Assembly: GCA_910578185.1 (NCBI GenBank)
Contig: CAJTPN010000009.1
Location: 74,455-138,454 of the forward strand
Length of the DNA stretch: 64,000 nucleotides
Direction of reading: 5' to 3'
Source of the DNA: an uncultured Acetatifactor sp.
GTDB lineage: Bacteria > Bacillota > Clostridia > Lachnospirales > Lachnospiraceae
The position numbers and the translations under genes are program-made. The notes under the pieces were generated by a model. That model worked only from the letters and a program-made list of their open reading frames with translations, ran no database searches and had not been told where the DNA came from. This document shows, piece after piece, positions 25,602-34,654 of the stretch (the stretch's first letter is position 1; every line of letters begins with the position of its first letter).

Positions 25602-26821
25602 GGCAGCGCCAGGGGCGGTCTGGTGTAGGTGAGGTTGTTGCATTGATAGATACAGATTCCGTAACAGGCAAGCATGACAAGGAGGGGGACTGCGTAAGCC
25701 GCCGTCTTGTTTTCATATTGCCGGATCCTCTTTATGGCGCTTGCGGCAGGAACACAGAGAAAGAGATATGCCATTCCAAAGAAGATTGCCGGTGTCTCAA
25801 TCAAGCTGATCAGTTTCAGGGCCCAGTCCCCTAATCGCTGGAAATAATCCCAGGGGAAACCAATGTAGGACAGAAGGATGAAAAATGCGGCCGTTCCGGT
25901 GAAGACTTTGCATTGCATGGAGGGTTTCCGGCCGGTTACAAAGAACAGCCAAATCCCTGTCAGCAGGCATATTACCATGCCAAGACCCATGCCGGGATGG
26001 CCTTCCCGGAAGGCGTAAGAACTGAAATAACTGCCCAGAGGGTAACCTTTCGGCATAATGGATCCCAAGGGCATGTTCAGATCCTGAAAACCGTTTCGGA
26101 ACAGATATTGGAAAAGCCTGTAGAGACCTGGCAGAAACAGGAGACTTCCGGCGATTGGTGCAATGAGGACTGAGAGCCTTCTCTTTGCCAGCCCTGACGG
26201 CAGTGTGACGCCCGCAGCGATCAGAAAGAACACGGTATCTCCATATCCGATGCCGGCTAAAGAGAGGGCGGCGGCAGTCAGATTCCATATCTGATTCCCT
26301 TCTTTTTGCAGCAGTCCCAGAATTGCCCATAAATACACGGGCAGAAGCATCCATGCGGCGGTTTGGGAGAGATCCCCCAGGTCGTAGCAAACATAGATCC
26401 GGTAGGGACAGGTCATATATAGCAATACGCCGAAAAACACCGGCAGTTTGGACTCACTGTGAGAAAAGATTCTGCCAAACAGCAGAATGGAAGCGGCAAG
26501 GGTTCCTGCCTGTATGGCCAGCATATAGGAGCGGTAGGCAAAGACCAGATTGTTCCCCAATCGGTAAACAAGCGCCGGAAGAAAAAACCATAGATTAGAA
26601 TCCATGCCGTTTGCGGGGATTCCCGTGGATGCAATGGCCTCGGCCGACGCAAACAAAGGGAAGCCGCCCGGGGATCCCCCTTCTGACAGTTCACACATTC
26701 TTGCCACCCATTCTCCGATGATGCCGCCCTCCATGATATAATTGCAGCTTACCGGGAACAAAACCACAAGCCCTGTCAACGCCAATAATATACGATATTG
26801 AAAACTCTCATTGTTCTTCAT
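25598..26821 (-). CDS. Polytopic membrane protein, candidate GT-C/YfhO-like
   Basis: 407 residues from ATG at 26821 (a GTG at 26830 is possible). About ten membrane segments. The long first loop holds IMEGGIIGEW and FPLFASAEAIAS, and YLTCPYRIYVCYDLGD-like sequence follows, resembling YfhO-type membrane proteins that glycosylate envelope polymers; this likeness is weak. It overlaps or abuts the stop of the XRE regulator gene, so both are one transcript. No catalytic residues can be named with confidence. Confidence 0.6.
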   Translation of the reverse strand: MKNNESFQYRILLALTGLVVLFPVSCNYIMEGGIIGEWVARMCELSEGGSPGGFPLFASAEAIASTGIPANGMDSNLWFFLPALVYRLGNNLVFAYRSYMLAIQAGTLAASILLFGRIFSHSESKLPVFFGVLLYMTCPYRIYVCYDLGDLSQTAAWMLLPVYLWAILGLLQKEGNQIWNLTAAALSLAGIGYGDTVFFLIAAGVTLPSGLAKRRLSVLIAPIAGSLLFLPGLYRLFQYLFRNGFQDLNMPLGSIMPKGYPLGSYFSSYAFREGHPGMGLGMVICLLTGIWLFFVTGRKPSMQCKVFTGTAAFFILLSYIGFPWDYFQRLGDWALKLISLIETPAIFFGMAYLFLCVPAASAIKRIRQYENKTAAYAVPLLVMLACYGICIYQCNNLTYTRPPLALP

Positions 26822-26826
26822 TGCAA

Positions 26827-27201
26827 TCACCGTCCCTCGTTTCGATTCGCCCTGCGCCGGTCTGCGGCGGTTTCATTTTTATCCTGAAGTTCAGCAAGCT
26901 TTTTGATTTGTTCCAGCGCATAATCTTGGAATTCCGGACGCAGACTTTTAAAAATTTTCAGGGCTTCCTCCAGCTTATCCGCTTCTTCCGGATTTCCCTC
27001 AAACATCTCTCCTTCACCTGTTTCCAGCCAGCGCGCATTTACTTTGTATAACCGACACACATGCCGGAGGAAAAGTTCCTTGGGCTGAACACGGCCATAT
27101 TCGATATTACTGATTACATCCCGGCTGACGCCCAGTTTTTCACCAAATGCCCTCTGGGACAGCTTAAGCGCCTCCCGCACAGCTCTGATTCGATTGAACA
27201 A
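26827..27201 (-). CDS. XRE/Cro-type transcriptional regulator
   Basis: About 124 residues with an N-terminal helix-turn-helix (LKLSQRAFGEKLGVSRDVIS, then NIEYGRVQP) of the Cro/CI family and a charged C-terminal helix that may dimerise. I chose TTG at 27201, which has AAGGGGGG six bases upstream; the GTG at 27228 would be leaderless because the predicted transcription start is near 27229. It is co-transcribed with a membrane glycan gene. A TCAACAC/GTGTTGA inverted repeat in its own promoter suggests autoregulation. The sequence is close to regulators seen in Clostridia prophages and elements. Confidence 0.85.
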   Translation of the reverse strand: MFNRIRAVREALKLSQRAFGEKLGVSRDVISNIEYGRVQPKELFLRHVCRLYKVNARWLETGEGEMFEGNPEEADKLEEALKIFKSLRPEFQDYALEQIKKLAELQDKNETAADRRRANRNEGR

Positions 27202-27235
27202 ATAACTTCCCCCCTTCAACGGTTCCACTCAAGCT

Positions 27236-27290
27236 ATATTACAACACAAAAATTCCTCTGTCAACACAAATAACACAAAGTAAGTGTTGA
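27236..27290 (-). promoter_or_regulatory. XRE promoter and likely operator
   Basis: On the minus strand, TTGACA (27264-27259), 17 bases and TAATAT (27241-27236) make a strong promoter. The inverted repeat TCAACAC (27261-27267) / GTGTTGA (27284-27290) overlaps the -35 box, a natural site for repression by the XRE protein. Confidence 0.65.
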
Positions 27291-27385
27291 CAAAATACAG
27301 CTTTTTCCGGGTTTTGTGAATAGACCTATGAGATCAAAATTTGACTAAATTTGCGATTGAAAAAAGTAGAAAAATGTAAAAAATA

Positions 27386-27394
27386 TGATATACT
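27386..27394 (+). promoter_or_regulatory. Extended -10 promoter of the small membrane peptide gene
   Basis: TGATATACT (TG-n-TATACT) 48 bases before the start codon at 27442. There is no clear -35 box. It is oriented away from the XRE promoter. Confidence 0.5.
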
Positions 27395-27441
27395 GTTATT
27401 GTTACCGCCCCGATACTGGTGACAGGAAGGGGGTGTGGCAT

Positions 27442-27528
27442 GTGGATATGCTGTTATCTTTTGTTCTCTCCATATTGGCCGGTGTAATAGCCTATTACCT
27501 GTGCAAGTGGCTTGATGGGGAAGAATAG
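27442..27528 (+). CDS. 28-residue single-pass membrane peptide, type I toxin-like
   Basis: GTG start at 27442 (or ATG at 27448) after GGAAGGGGG. The peptide begins MDMLLSFVLSILAGV and ends KWLDGEE: one hydrophobic helix of about 18 residues, a lone Cys, then a short charged tail. Small peptides of this shape directly followed by a strong terminator are typical of type I toxin-antitoxin toxins and so-called holin-like toxins in Clostridia. No antitoxin RNA can be proven, though the opposite strand downstream is free. It may instead be a small regulatory membrane peptide. Confidence 0.6.
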   Translation: MDMLLSFVLSILAGVIAYYLCKWLDGEE

Positions 27529-27569
27529 TCGGTAACCAGGCCCAAACGGTTGACTTCTCCGTAAAAGAA

Positions 27570-27616
27570 GAAGCCTCGAAAGTATTGGCCGTACTTTCGG
27601 GGCTTCGTTCTTTTTG
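27570..27616 (+). terminator. Strong intrinsic terminator after the small membrane peptide
   Basis: GAAGCCTCGAAAGTA (27570-27584) pairs with TACTTTCGGGGCTTC around a short loop and is followed by TTCTTTTTG. The stem is 15 bases, much stronger than other terminators here. Confidence 0.85.
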
Positions 27617-27621
27617 TGTGT

Positions 27622-27912
27622 CATGTGGACACTGTTATCTTTTTGCCTACTGGCATTATAGCATATGCCGATTGCATTTTCAATATGCTTTTATCTCGCT
27701 TTTTATGCAAAATACTCGGTATGTGACAGTTATTTTATGATACTACGAAAAAATAGCAAATATCATTTTGGTGATTCTATCATAGTTCTTTGCGGATATT
27801 ATATGCAGAATTACAACGAATTCATAAATTGCTGGACGAAGGGAGATATTGTCAGTATAATAGATAGGTAGTCAGGGGGAGGAAAGACGGAAGAAAGCGT
27901 GGGACTTGGAGA
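27622..27912 (+). other. AT-rich spacer with a partial direct repeat of the small-peptide gene start
   Basis: CATGTGGACACTGTTATCTTTT at the left edge nearly repeats the start region of the small membrane peptide gene (27439-27460), differing by one base and a two-base gap. After it the likeness fades. The 68-codon frame at 27665-27871 has no ribosome binding site or protein-like pattern and is probably not a gene. Confidence 0.35.
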
Positions 27913-28443
27913 ATGAAGACATATGTTGACGAGGATGCAGGCATTTACCTGCGGCTTATGACTCATGAGGATACGGACAAGATTGTGCAATGGCGAAACA
28001 GCGATGAGGTGCGGAACAATTTTATTTACCGGGAGCTTTTTACCAGAGAGGGACATGAGCGTTGGATCAGAGATATGGTGGAGACGGGCAGGGTGGTGCA
28101 GATGATCATATGTGCCCTTGCGGACCACAGGGCGCTGGGAAGCGTTTTTATCAGGGATATCGACAGGCAGCACAACAAGGCCGAGTATGGTATTTTTATC
28201 GGGGAGGCCGATGCCAGGGACAGGGGCGTTGGAACTGCCGCGGCAAAGCTGATGCTTCGCTATTGCTTTGAGGAGGAGGGACTTCATCGGATTTATCTGC
28301 GGGTACTCTCCGGCAATGAGCGGGCCGTTCGCAGCTATGAGAAGGCGGGATTCGTAAAGGAAGCATGTCTCAAAGACGATGTGCGTATCGACGGAAGGTA
28401 TTGTGATATCATATGGATGGCTGCCGTCCATCCCACAGAATAA
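27913..28443 (+). CDS. GNAT acetyltransferase, RimJ/RimL-like
   Basis: 176 residues. A GNAT fold with the acetyl-CoA loop ARDRGVGTAAAKLML near 97-111 (R/QxxGxG/A) and a late NERAVRSYEKAGFVKE block. It probably N-acetylates an amino sugar or a protein N-terminus. It heads the right-running genes and overlaps none of them; the next GT2 starts 14 bases after its stop. PseH-like proteins are similar, but a better PseH candidate lies at 45442, so this one may act on the product of another aminotransferase in the locus. Confidence 0.83.
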   Translation: MKTYVDEDAGIYLRLMTHEDTDKIVQWRNSDEVRNNFIYRELFTREGHERWIRDMVETGRVVQMIICALADHRALGSVFIRDIDRQHNKAEYGIFIGEADARDRGVGTAAAKLMLRYCFEEEGLHRIYLRVLSGNERAVRSYEKAGFVKEACLKDDVRIDGRYCDIIWMAAVHPTE

Positions 28444-28457
28444 GGAAGTACAGGACT

Positions 28458-29384
28458 ATGAAAAAAGTAAGCTTTGTGATTCCGTGCTATCGTTCGGAGC
28501 GGACTTTGCCCCATGTGATAGCTGAGATCGAAGAAAAAATGAATACTTTGGGAACATATCAATATGATATTTTTCTGGTAAACGACTGCTCACCGGACAA
28601 TACCTTTCAGGTGATTCGGAAGCTTTGCGGGGAATATGAGAATATCAAGGGAATTGATTTTGCCCGTAATTTTGGGCAGCATGCCGCATTGATGGCGGGG
28701 CTGCGTCATGCGGACGGGGATTATGTGGTATGTCTGGATGACGACGGGCAGACCCCTGCGGATGAAGTGGACAGGCTTCTGAATAAGCTGGAGGAAGGGT
28801 ATGATGCAGTTTATGCCCAATATGATCATAAGCAGCATTCTGCTTTCCGCAATCTGGGCAGCAAGCTTAATGAGCGCATGACCCGCATGATGCTGGGCAA
28901 GCCGCCGGAACTGTATCTTTCCAGCTACTTTGCGGTGAAGAGGTTTGTGGTGGAGGATATGATTCGCTATGAAAATTCATATCCCTATGTAATCGGTCTG
29001 GTGCTGCGGGCTACTCGGAATATTGCAAATGTTCCCGTAAACCACAGGGAGAGAGAGGCAGGCACTTCCGGCTATACGCTGAAGAAGCTGATGGGGCTGT
29101 GGTTTAACGGTTTTACCGCGTTTTCCGTGAAGCCTCTGCGGGCTGCAACCTGTGTGGGAGGCGTCAGCGCCGTGATTGGATTCCTCTATGGGATCTATAC
29201 GATCATAAAGAGGTTTGTCAATCCTGCAGTACCTATGGGATTCAGTTCCATGATGTCGGCGATGGTGTTTTTCGGAGGAATGATTATGTTGATGTTGGGA
29301 TTGATCGGGGAGTATATCGGCCGCATTTACATTAGTTTGAATAATTCGCCCCAATATGTGATTCGGGAGAAGCTCAATATATAA
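28458..29384 (+). CDS. GT2 glycosyltransferase, GtrB/ArnC-like polyprenyl-phosphate sugar synthase
   Basis: 308 residues from ATG at 28458 (upstream in-frame 28413 lies inside the GNAT gene). VSFVIPCYRSERTL, FLVNDCSPDNT and CLDDDGQTP (DxD) are family 2 signatures; FARNFGQHAALMAGL and REREAGTSGYTLKKL are typical of GtrB/ArnC enzymes. Two C-terminal membrane helices (about 230-295) follow. It likely loads a sugar onto undecaprenyl phosphate at the inner face for use by a GT-C enzyme such as the one encoded next. Confidence 0.9.
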   Translation: MKKVSFVIPCYRSERTLPHVIAEIEEKMNTLGTYQYDIFLVNDCSPDNTFQVIRKLCGEYENIKGIDFARNFGQHAALMAGLRHADGDYVVCLDDDGQTPADEVDRLLNKLEEGYDAVYAQYDHKQHSAFRNLGSKLNERMTRMMLGKPPELYLSSYFAVKRFVVEDMIRYENSYPYVIGLVLRATRNIANVPVNHREREAGTSGYTLKKLMGLWFNGFTAFSVKPLRAATCVGGVSAVIGFLYGIYTIIKRFVNPAVPMGFSSMMSAMVFFGGMIMLMLGLIGEYIGRIYISLNNSPQYVIREKLNI

Positions 29385-29436
29385 AGTGCGGGATTTCCAC
29401 GGAGGAAAATTGAAGTTAGAAAGGCGGGTGGTTTTC

Positions 29437-31143
29437 GTGGAGGGATTTTTAAAATGGTGGAAGCGGGATAAAAGATATATGGTTCTGGTCAAGTCCGTGA
29501 TTCTTTCGCTTCTGCCCCTGGTCTGCTGTCTGGTTTACTGCGCCGCCCAGGGGACCGGGCTTGGAGCGGTTTATCTGCCGGCTTCTGAGTGGAACGATGA
29601 GCTGTTTTATTATAAACAGGTGGAAGGGATTGTAAACTACGGATATCCAAGAGGTTTTTTTGGCTTTAACGAAAGCCGTGCTCTGCAGCTTTCCTTTGCG
29701 GCGTGGAGTCCGGTTTTGGTATTTCCCTGGGTGATATGGGGGCTGCTTTTTGGCTGGAATCTGATGTCGCCTGTGCTCTGCAATATTTTCCTGATGATGC
29801 TTTGCTGTTTTTTGTTCGTATGGCTGGTGAAGCCCTCCTGGAAGCAGCTTGGAATTCTGGGATTTCTCTTTTGTCTCTATACGCCCTTTGTGCGTTACAT
29901 GCTCTCTGCAATGCCGGAGGTAATCTGCTTTTCCTTGTTGATCTTTTTTTATTCCCTTGCCCTGAATTATCTGCGGCGGGAGAGGGGATACAAGCTGGTG
30001 ATTCTTTTTGTTACCGCCGGACTGATGACGCTGATGCGGCCTTACATGTTACTGTTTTTGCTGCTGCCCTGCGGTTTCTGGATTCGCAGGAGCAAATGGA
30101 AGGGAGCGGTTGGTTCTCTTGCCGTATTGGCCGGGGTGCTGGGGGCGTATGCCTGTATTAAGCATTTCCTGGGAGCGGAGTATTTTGCGCCGTTATTTTT
30201 TACGGATTGGGTTTCGGCGTTTTGGGAGCAGGGGGTAGTAGAGGGAATACGCTTTACTTTGGGAAGGCTTTATTATATGGGAAAGAGCTTCTTTGGGCAT
30301 ACGCTGCAAGGCTATCGTACAGGGCTGGCCTCGGGCGCGTTCTTTGCGGGATTTCTGGTGTGTATGGCCGTGCTGGTATACCAGTGCCTGCGGGATGTTC
30401 GGCTGTGGAGAAAGCAATTACCGGAGCCCCTTGCCAAGGTGGAAGAGAGAAAGGGGCGCATGTCAAAGCAGTGGCAATCGTTTCCAGGTAAAGAGGAAGG
30501 CGGGGGACAGGCAGTGCGGTCAGCCTGGGAGGAAGACGCCAGGAAAAGAAGGAGCCTTCTGGTGATAGAGGCTCATCTTGCCTTCAGCTTTGTGGCCATG
30601 TTCTTTGCGCTGCTGCTTATGTATAAACTCACGGAGGGCAGTAAGCATCTTCTGACCTTTATGGCGGCAGCCATTTTTATAATTTCGCTGATGGAGACAA
30701 GATTTTATAAAAAGGTGGTTTTAACGGGGATTACATTTGCCTATTTTTATTCTTATATGGCAGTAGACCCCTATGATTATCAGGTGCCTTTTGTACAGGA
30801 AGAGCGTCGTGCCGAGCTGGAAGGATGGCGGGAGAAGCTGTCGGAACAGCTGGTGTTGAATTTGGATGAGAGTGCCCCGCAATATGAGAATGTGGTGATA
30901 TGGGTGCTCTACGATACGGTGGATGGCAAATCCGTAAATACTCAGTGGCAGCTTTTGTATGGGCTGCCGGAGGGAATGGGAATCAGCTGCTGTATGCCGG
31001 ATTATGTGATGGAACACTTTGACGCCCTTCAAAGCAGGTATATCTGCGTGTCGCCGGAGGGCGCCATTGAAGACAGGTGTGTGGAGGCGGGTTACAGGAA
31101 GCTGGCGGAAGGAGAAAAGGCTGTGCTCTATCAGCGCTATTAA
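29437..31143 (+). CDS. Polytopic GT-C-like membrane protein
   Basis: About 568 residues; the start is uncertain. GTG at 29437 has AAAGGCGG nine bases upstream, while GTG at 29386 is the longest option. About ten membrane segments. The first outer loop has an acidic pair in SEWNDELFYYKQVEGIVNYG, a GT-C-type catalytic-loop pattern. A charged 45-residue segment (KVEERKGRMSK ... EDARKRRS) lies between two helices. It follows a GtrB-like gene, which is the usual pairing of polyprenyl-sugar synthase and GT-C transferase. Confidence 0.65.
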   Translation: MEGFLKWWKRDKRYMVLVKSVILSLLPLVCCLVYCAAQGTGLGAVYLPASEWNDELFYYKQVEGIVNYGYPRGFFGFNESRALQLSFAAWSPVLVFPWVIWGLLFGWNLMSPVLCNIFLMMLCCFLFVWLVKPSWKQLGILGFLFCLYTPFVRYMLSAMPEVICFSLLIFFYSLALNYLRRERGYKLVILFVTAGLMTLMRPYMLLFLLLPCGFWIRRSKWKGAVGSLAVLAGVLGAYACIKHFLGAEYFAPLFFTDWVSAFWEQGVVEGIRFTLGRLYYMGKSFFGHTLQGYRTGLASGAFFAGFLVCMAVLVYQCLRDVRLWRKQLPEPLAKVEERKGRMSKQWQSFPGKEEGGGQAVRSAWEEDARKRRSLLVIEAHLAFSFVAMFFALLLMYKLTEGSKHLLTFMAAAIFIISLMETRFYKKVVLTGITFAYFYSYMAVDPYDYQVPFVQEERRAELEGWREKLSEQLVLNLDESAPQYENVVIWVLYDTVDGKSVNTQWQLLYGLPEGMGISCCMPDYVMEHFDALQSRYICVSPEGAIEDRCVEAGYRKLAEGEKAVLYQRY

Positions 31144-31176
31144 GAGCGAATCCCTGCTGGGCAGACGTGGTATGAT

Positions 31177-32712
31177 TTAACGGACCGCGTCGTCAATAAA
31201 GCGGATCAGCTGTAGAGCGATGGCCAGACGGCCCCGTTCGTTGGGGTGGCAGCCATCGGAGAGATAATCGTCCAAGGTTTCTTCCGTCACAACGAAATCA
31301 TTGTAATTGTCCAGAAAGTATAGGTCCATTTCTTCTGCAAGGGCCCTGGCGGCATCCACATAAACGGGAAGCGTATCGCCTTCTTGGCCGTTGATCTCCA
31401 TTCCGTTGCCGAAAAGTGCGGTGTGGGTTGGAGACATGATGAGACAGCGGGCTTCCGGGAAGGCGTCCCGTAGCTTGGAGATACAAGTGCGCAGGGCGCC
31501 TTTGTAGGTGGAGATGTCATAGGCATCCATGGGGTTATCGACAGGTGCTCCGCTGAAATAGTCGTTAAAACCATAATTAAAGATAAAAATAAGCTTTTTA
31601 TCCTCAAGGTATGCTGCATCGGCATCCTTGGGTGTGAATTGGAAGCCGTTTTCGCCTGGGGTGACATTTTCCGACAGAAAGGTTCCCACCGTGTTGGGAA
31701 AATCCTGATTTCCGCCCCGATAGGAAGCGCTGGTACCTCCGATGGCGTAATTGTAGGAGGGGGCGCCAGACAGTCCGGACGCATATCCGGGAATGGAAAA
31801 GCTGCCTGAGAAGTTTCCAAGGACACTATCTCCAAAAAACACAAGGCACCACTGTGACAGGTCGGGATAAGAGGTTGGGGAAGCCTTTTCCACGGCCCAC
31901 ATTTCCCGGAGGGAATTCCAGAAAAAGTCCTCGTTGACAGGGGTGATCTGGTAAGCAGCGTCGCAGAAAGTATAAAGGAAAATCTTGTTTGTGATGATTT
32001 CGTTGGCGTCAAAGAGGGTATCCGCATAATTATCAGGATTGACCATCAGCCATTCTTCGATGCCCGGAAAGAAGATTCTTGTGTTGGGATAGGCTGATAA
32101 CTCATTGACCAAAGTGTGATAAACCGTCAAGACAGTTTCCAGTTCCTCTTCTTCAAAGTCCAGCCAGTAATCAATATAGGGATAGGGCAGCAGGATTTCA
32201 AAGGCCACGTCGGGATGATTTTCTATGTGGGCGTACAGATCTTTGGAAAGAGATTTTTTCCATTTTGTCCTGCTGGTGTCCGCTCCCTTCCAGAGCAGTT
32301 CCGGATCCAGGCAAAGGTAGAGGCTGGATATGGGATTTCCAGACTGGAAAATGCAGTTCAAATAGTCGGAGAGTTCCCTGGCGGTGCCTATGGAATGGGA
32401 AGTGACAAGAATCCTTTGGCCTCGAAAAGCGGCAAAATCTTTTTCGCTGAATTGTTCCGGGGCGTGCATGGAGAGCAGAGCGCCGTCGTAGGGCTCTTCC
32501 TTAAGTCTGTCCAGATCTGCCGGCATCAGGGCGTCATTCCTTGGCAGGTTGTATTCGCAAAGGGAATGCCGACCGGAACGGAGACAAAAAAAGACAATCA
32601 GGAACACCAGACAGAGAACGGACAGTGCCATAACGATCAGGACTGCTCTGTAAATAAGGCGGCGCTTTTGTGCGTCTAAGTGTGCATCCGTGTGGTCTGA
32701 GTGATTTGGCAT
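31177..32712 (-). CDS. Membrane-anchored SGNH/GDSL-type hydrolase
   Basis: 511 residues from ATG at 32712, ten bases after AGGAGG. One N-terminal membrane helix (about 18-45), the rest outside. In the C-terminal half, FFGDSVLGNFSG carries the block I Ser, NYGFNDYF the block III Asn, and DGCHPNERG the block V Asp and His. Such proteins add or remove O-acyl groups on envelope glycans. The N-terminal 280 residues form an extra domain that I cannot assign. It is transcribed opposite to its neighbours and shares an upstream region with the gene at 32896. Confidence 0.8.
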   Translation of the reverse strand: MPNHSDHTDAHLDAQKRRLIYRAVLIVMALSVLCLVFLIVFFCLRSGRHSLCEYNLPRNDALMPADLDRLKEEPYDGALLSMHAPEQFSEKDFAAFRGQRILVTSHSIGTARELSDYLNCIFQSGNPISSLYLCLDPELLWKGADTSRTKWKKSLSKDLYAHIENHPDVAFEILLPYPYIDYWLDFEEEELETVLTVYHTLVNELSAYPNTRIFFPGIEEWLMVNPDNYADTLFDANEIITNKIFLYTFCDAAYQITPVNEDFFWNSLREMWAVEKASPTSYPDLSQWCLVFFGDSVLGNFSGSFSIPGYASGLSGAPSYNYAIGGTSASYRGGNQDFPNTVGTFLSENVTPGENGFQFTPKDADAAYLEDKKLIFIFNYGFNDYFSGAPVDNPMDAYDISTYKGALRTCISKLRDAFPEARCLIMSPTHTALFGNGMEINGQEGDTLPVYVDAARALAEEMDLYFLDNYNDFVVTEETLDDYLSDGCHPNERGRLAIALQLIRFIDDAVR

Positions 32713-32841
32713 GATATGAAAACCTCCTGATAATCTGTAATGTGCTTGCCTCTGCATAGCGGTTTGGACAACAAGCAGCCGCTATGATTCTTCCCCATTT
32801 TATCATAGAAACAATGGCAGGGAAAGAGATTGTTAAAATAA

Positions 32842-32870
32842 TTGCGCATTTGGAGGAATCAGGTTATACT
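32842..32870 (+). promoter_or_regulatory. Promoter of the first Glucos_trans_II gene
   Basis: TTGCGC at 32842-32847, 17 bases, TATACT at 32865-32870. It lies 26 bases before ATG at 32896 and overlaps the start of a longer in-frame extension, which supports the shorter start. Confidence 0.55.
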
Positions 32871-32895
32871 GAAATATGGAAAAAGGAGCCAGCCG

Positions 32896-34545
32896 ATGAA
32901 GAATGATTTGTTGCTTTTATGCAGGAATAAAATATATGGATGGATGCTTTGTCTCACAGCTGTGTGCGGCTATGGTTTTCTTGTCACCCATCAGACTGTT
33001 GGCATCGACGATACGCCCTATGCCTATTATTTTGAGGAGGGGCTGAATGCCATTGTGGGAAGGTGGTTTTTGTTCCTGCTTGGGAAGGTATTCCATATTT
33101 CCGATTTCTCACCCTTTATCACGGACTTTGCCGGTGTATTGATTCTTATGGCGGCGGTGACCGTATGGTGTGCCCTGCTTCATTCCATCTGCGGCGACAG
33201 GATTTCCGTTTGGGGCTATGTGTTTTTTTCCTGCATCTTTTTGTCCAGTCCTCTGATCAGTGAAGTTTATACCTACTATTTACACAATGGCATATCCGTG
33301 GGATATCTGTGCGTGGGAATCAGCCTGTGTTTTTTTAGAGACTTGACGGTTGAAACAGGCGGCGTCAGACAAATAATTGCCAGGATCCCCGGTGTGGCGG
33401 CCTTTTTGGTAATTGCTCTGGGCTGCTATGAATCATTTATGGTGGTATGGCTGCTGGGGGTATTTCTTGTGCTGTTGACGGAAAATTATATGGGCGTAAA
33501 AACCGGAACGTTTGCCTCGCTTTTGTGGGGAGCGTTGGCGGCGGTAGCCGCCATTTTACTACGCAGTCTTGTGATTGCCGGAGTGATCGGCGTTTTCGGT
33601 CTGGGGGAGATGCGCGGCGAAGCAGTACAGCGGTCGATTCTGGAAATGGCGGGCTGGATGTTGGAGCCTGGGGCTTGGGCCGAATTTGCAATGGTACTAA
33701 AGCGTATTTACGTCATGTACGGCGTGTTTGCATATGCTTATTATCCTATCAAAATATTTGTGACTGCGTCGCTTTTGATAGGGGTGTCTGGCATATATTT
33801 TGCCTTTCGACGCAGGAATGTCAGGATATTTTTGTTGACTTTGGGGAGCTTTGGGGTTTCTTTCCTGCTGGTGATTGTGGAGGGAAAGGCGACCCTGTAT
33901 CGTTCGGCGCAGTTTCTGCCGGTGATATGCGGATATGGGGCGTTTCTTGCGGCTTATGCGGCGGAGGGACTTATAAAGGGAAAGCTTTTTTCCAGAGCCC
34001 CCAAGCTCTGCGGCGGGCTGGCGGTCTTTGCAGGAATTGTGGTATTGTGGAACCAGTGCTTTGACCTGAACCGCTGGTTCTATGTGGATTGGCTGAAATA
34101 TGAATCGGCTGTGGAACTGGCGGGGCGGATTGCCGATAAATTGGAGCAAAATTATGATATTTCCAAACCGGTGGTTTTTACCGGCACCTATCAGGCGCCA
34201 AGGGGGATTATAGGGGATGCCTATGTGGGGTATGGAACGGAAGTCTATCATAAGATGAAACGTTGGACCGATATGGTGGATGAGCATCTGCTGGACAAAT
34301 TTTACCGGGAGTATGGAGTGTGGGTAGCCCAGACGCCGGCGTTGTCAGTGGTGGATTGGGGAATCAATGCGTTTGGAACCGACGAAGAGCTGGTGAGGTT
34401 CTTTGCCATGCACGGATATTCCATCCGGGCCAATACGGACAGTGAGCGCTTTGAAGCGGCGCTGCTGTATTCCATGGATTTCCCGGGATTTCCGCAGGAG
34501 GGGGCCATTGTGGATATGGGAGAGTATATCATTGTCCATTTTTGA
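32896..34545 (+). CDS. Glucosyltransferase-domain membrane protein (Glucos_trans_II type)
   Basis: 549 residues from ATG at 32896, after AAAGGAG. About eleven membrane segments. GIDDTPYAYYF with a DD pair, then GRWFLFLLGKVF, match the first loop of the GtrII/Glucos_trans_II family, which adds a sugar from a polyprenyl-phosphate donor to surface polysaccharide. The C-terminal 150 residues are soluble. A second member is encoded at 49274. The sugar and acceptor are unknown. Confidence 0.75.
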   Translation: MKNDLLLLCRNKIYGWMLCLTAVCGYGFLVTHQTVGIDDTPYAYYFEEGLNAIVGRWFLFLLGKVFHISDFSPFITDFAGVLILMAAVTVWCALLHSICGDRISVWGYVFFSCIFLSSPLISEVYTYYLHNGISVGYLCVGISLCFFRDLTVETGGVRQIIARIPGVAAFLVIALGCYESFMVVWLLGVFLVLLTENYMGVKTGTFASLLWGALAAVAAILLRSLVIAGVIGVFGLGEMRGEAVQRSILEMAGWMLEPGAWAEFAMVLKRIYVMYGVFAYAYYPIKIFVTASLLIGVSGIYFAFRRRNVRIFLLTLGSFGVSFLLVIVEGKATLYRSAQFLPVICGYGAFLAAYAAEGLIKGKLFSRAPKLCGGLAVFAGIVVLWNQCFDLNRWFYVDWLKYESAVELAGRIADKLEQNYDISKPVVFTGTYQAPRGIIGDAYVGYGTEVYHKMKRWTDMVDEHLLDKFYREYGVWVAQTPALSVVDWGINAFGTDEELVRFFAMHGYSIRANTDSERFEAALLYSMDFPGFPQEGAIVDMGEYIIVHF

Positions 34546-34654
34546 GCGGATCATTCACTGAGAACCGGAAAGAGCAGCCTCCGTCCGAATGACCACGGCA
34601 AATGGGGTGTGATAAGGATGGCTGCGTAACGGGAATAGAATTAGGAGACGGAAT

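Noticed and set aside
27665..27871. 68-codon frame after the small membrane peptide
   Set aside because: No ribosome binding site, AT-rich, mixed Tyr/Phe/Ile composition; likely random.
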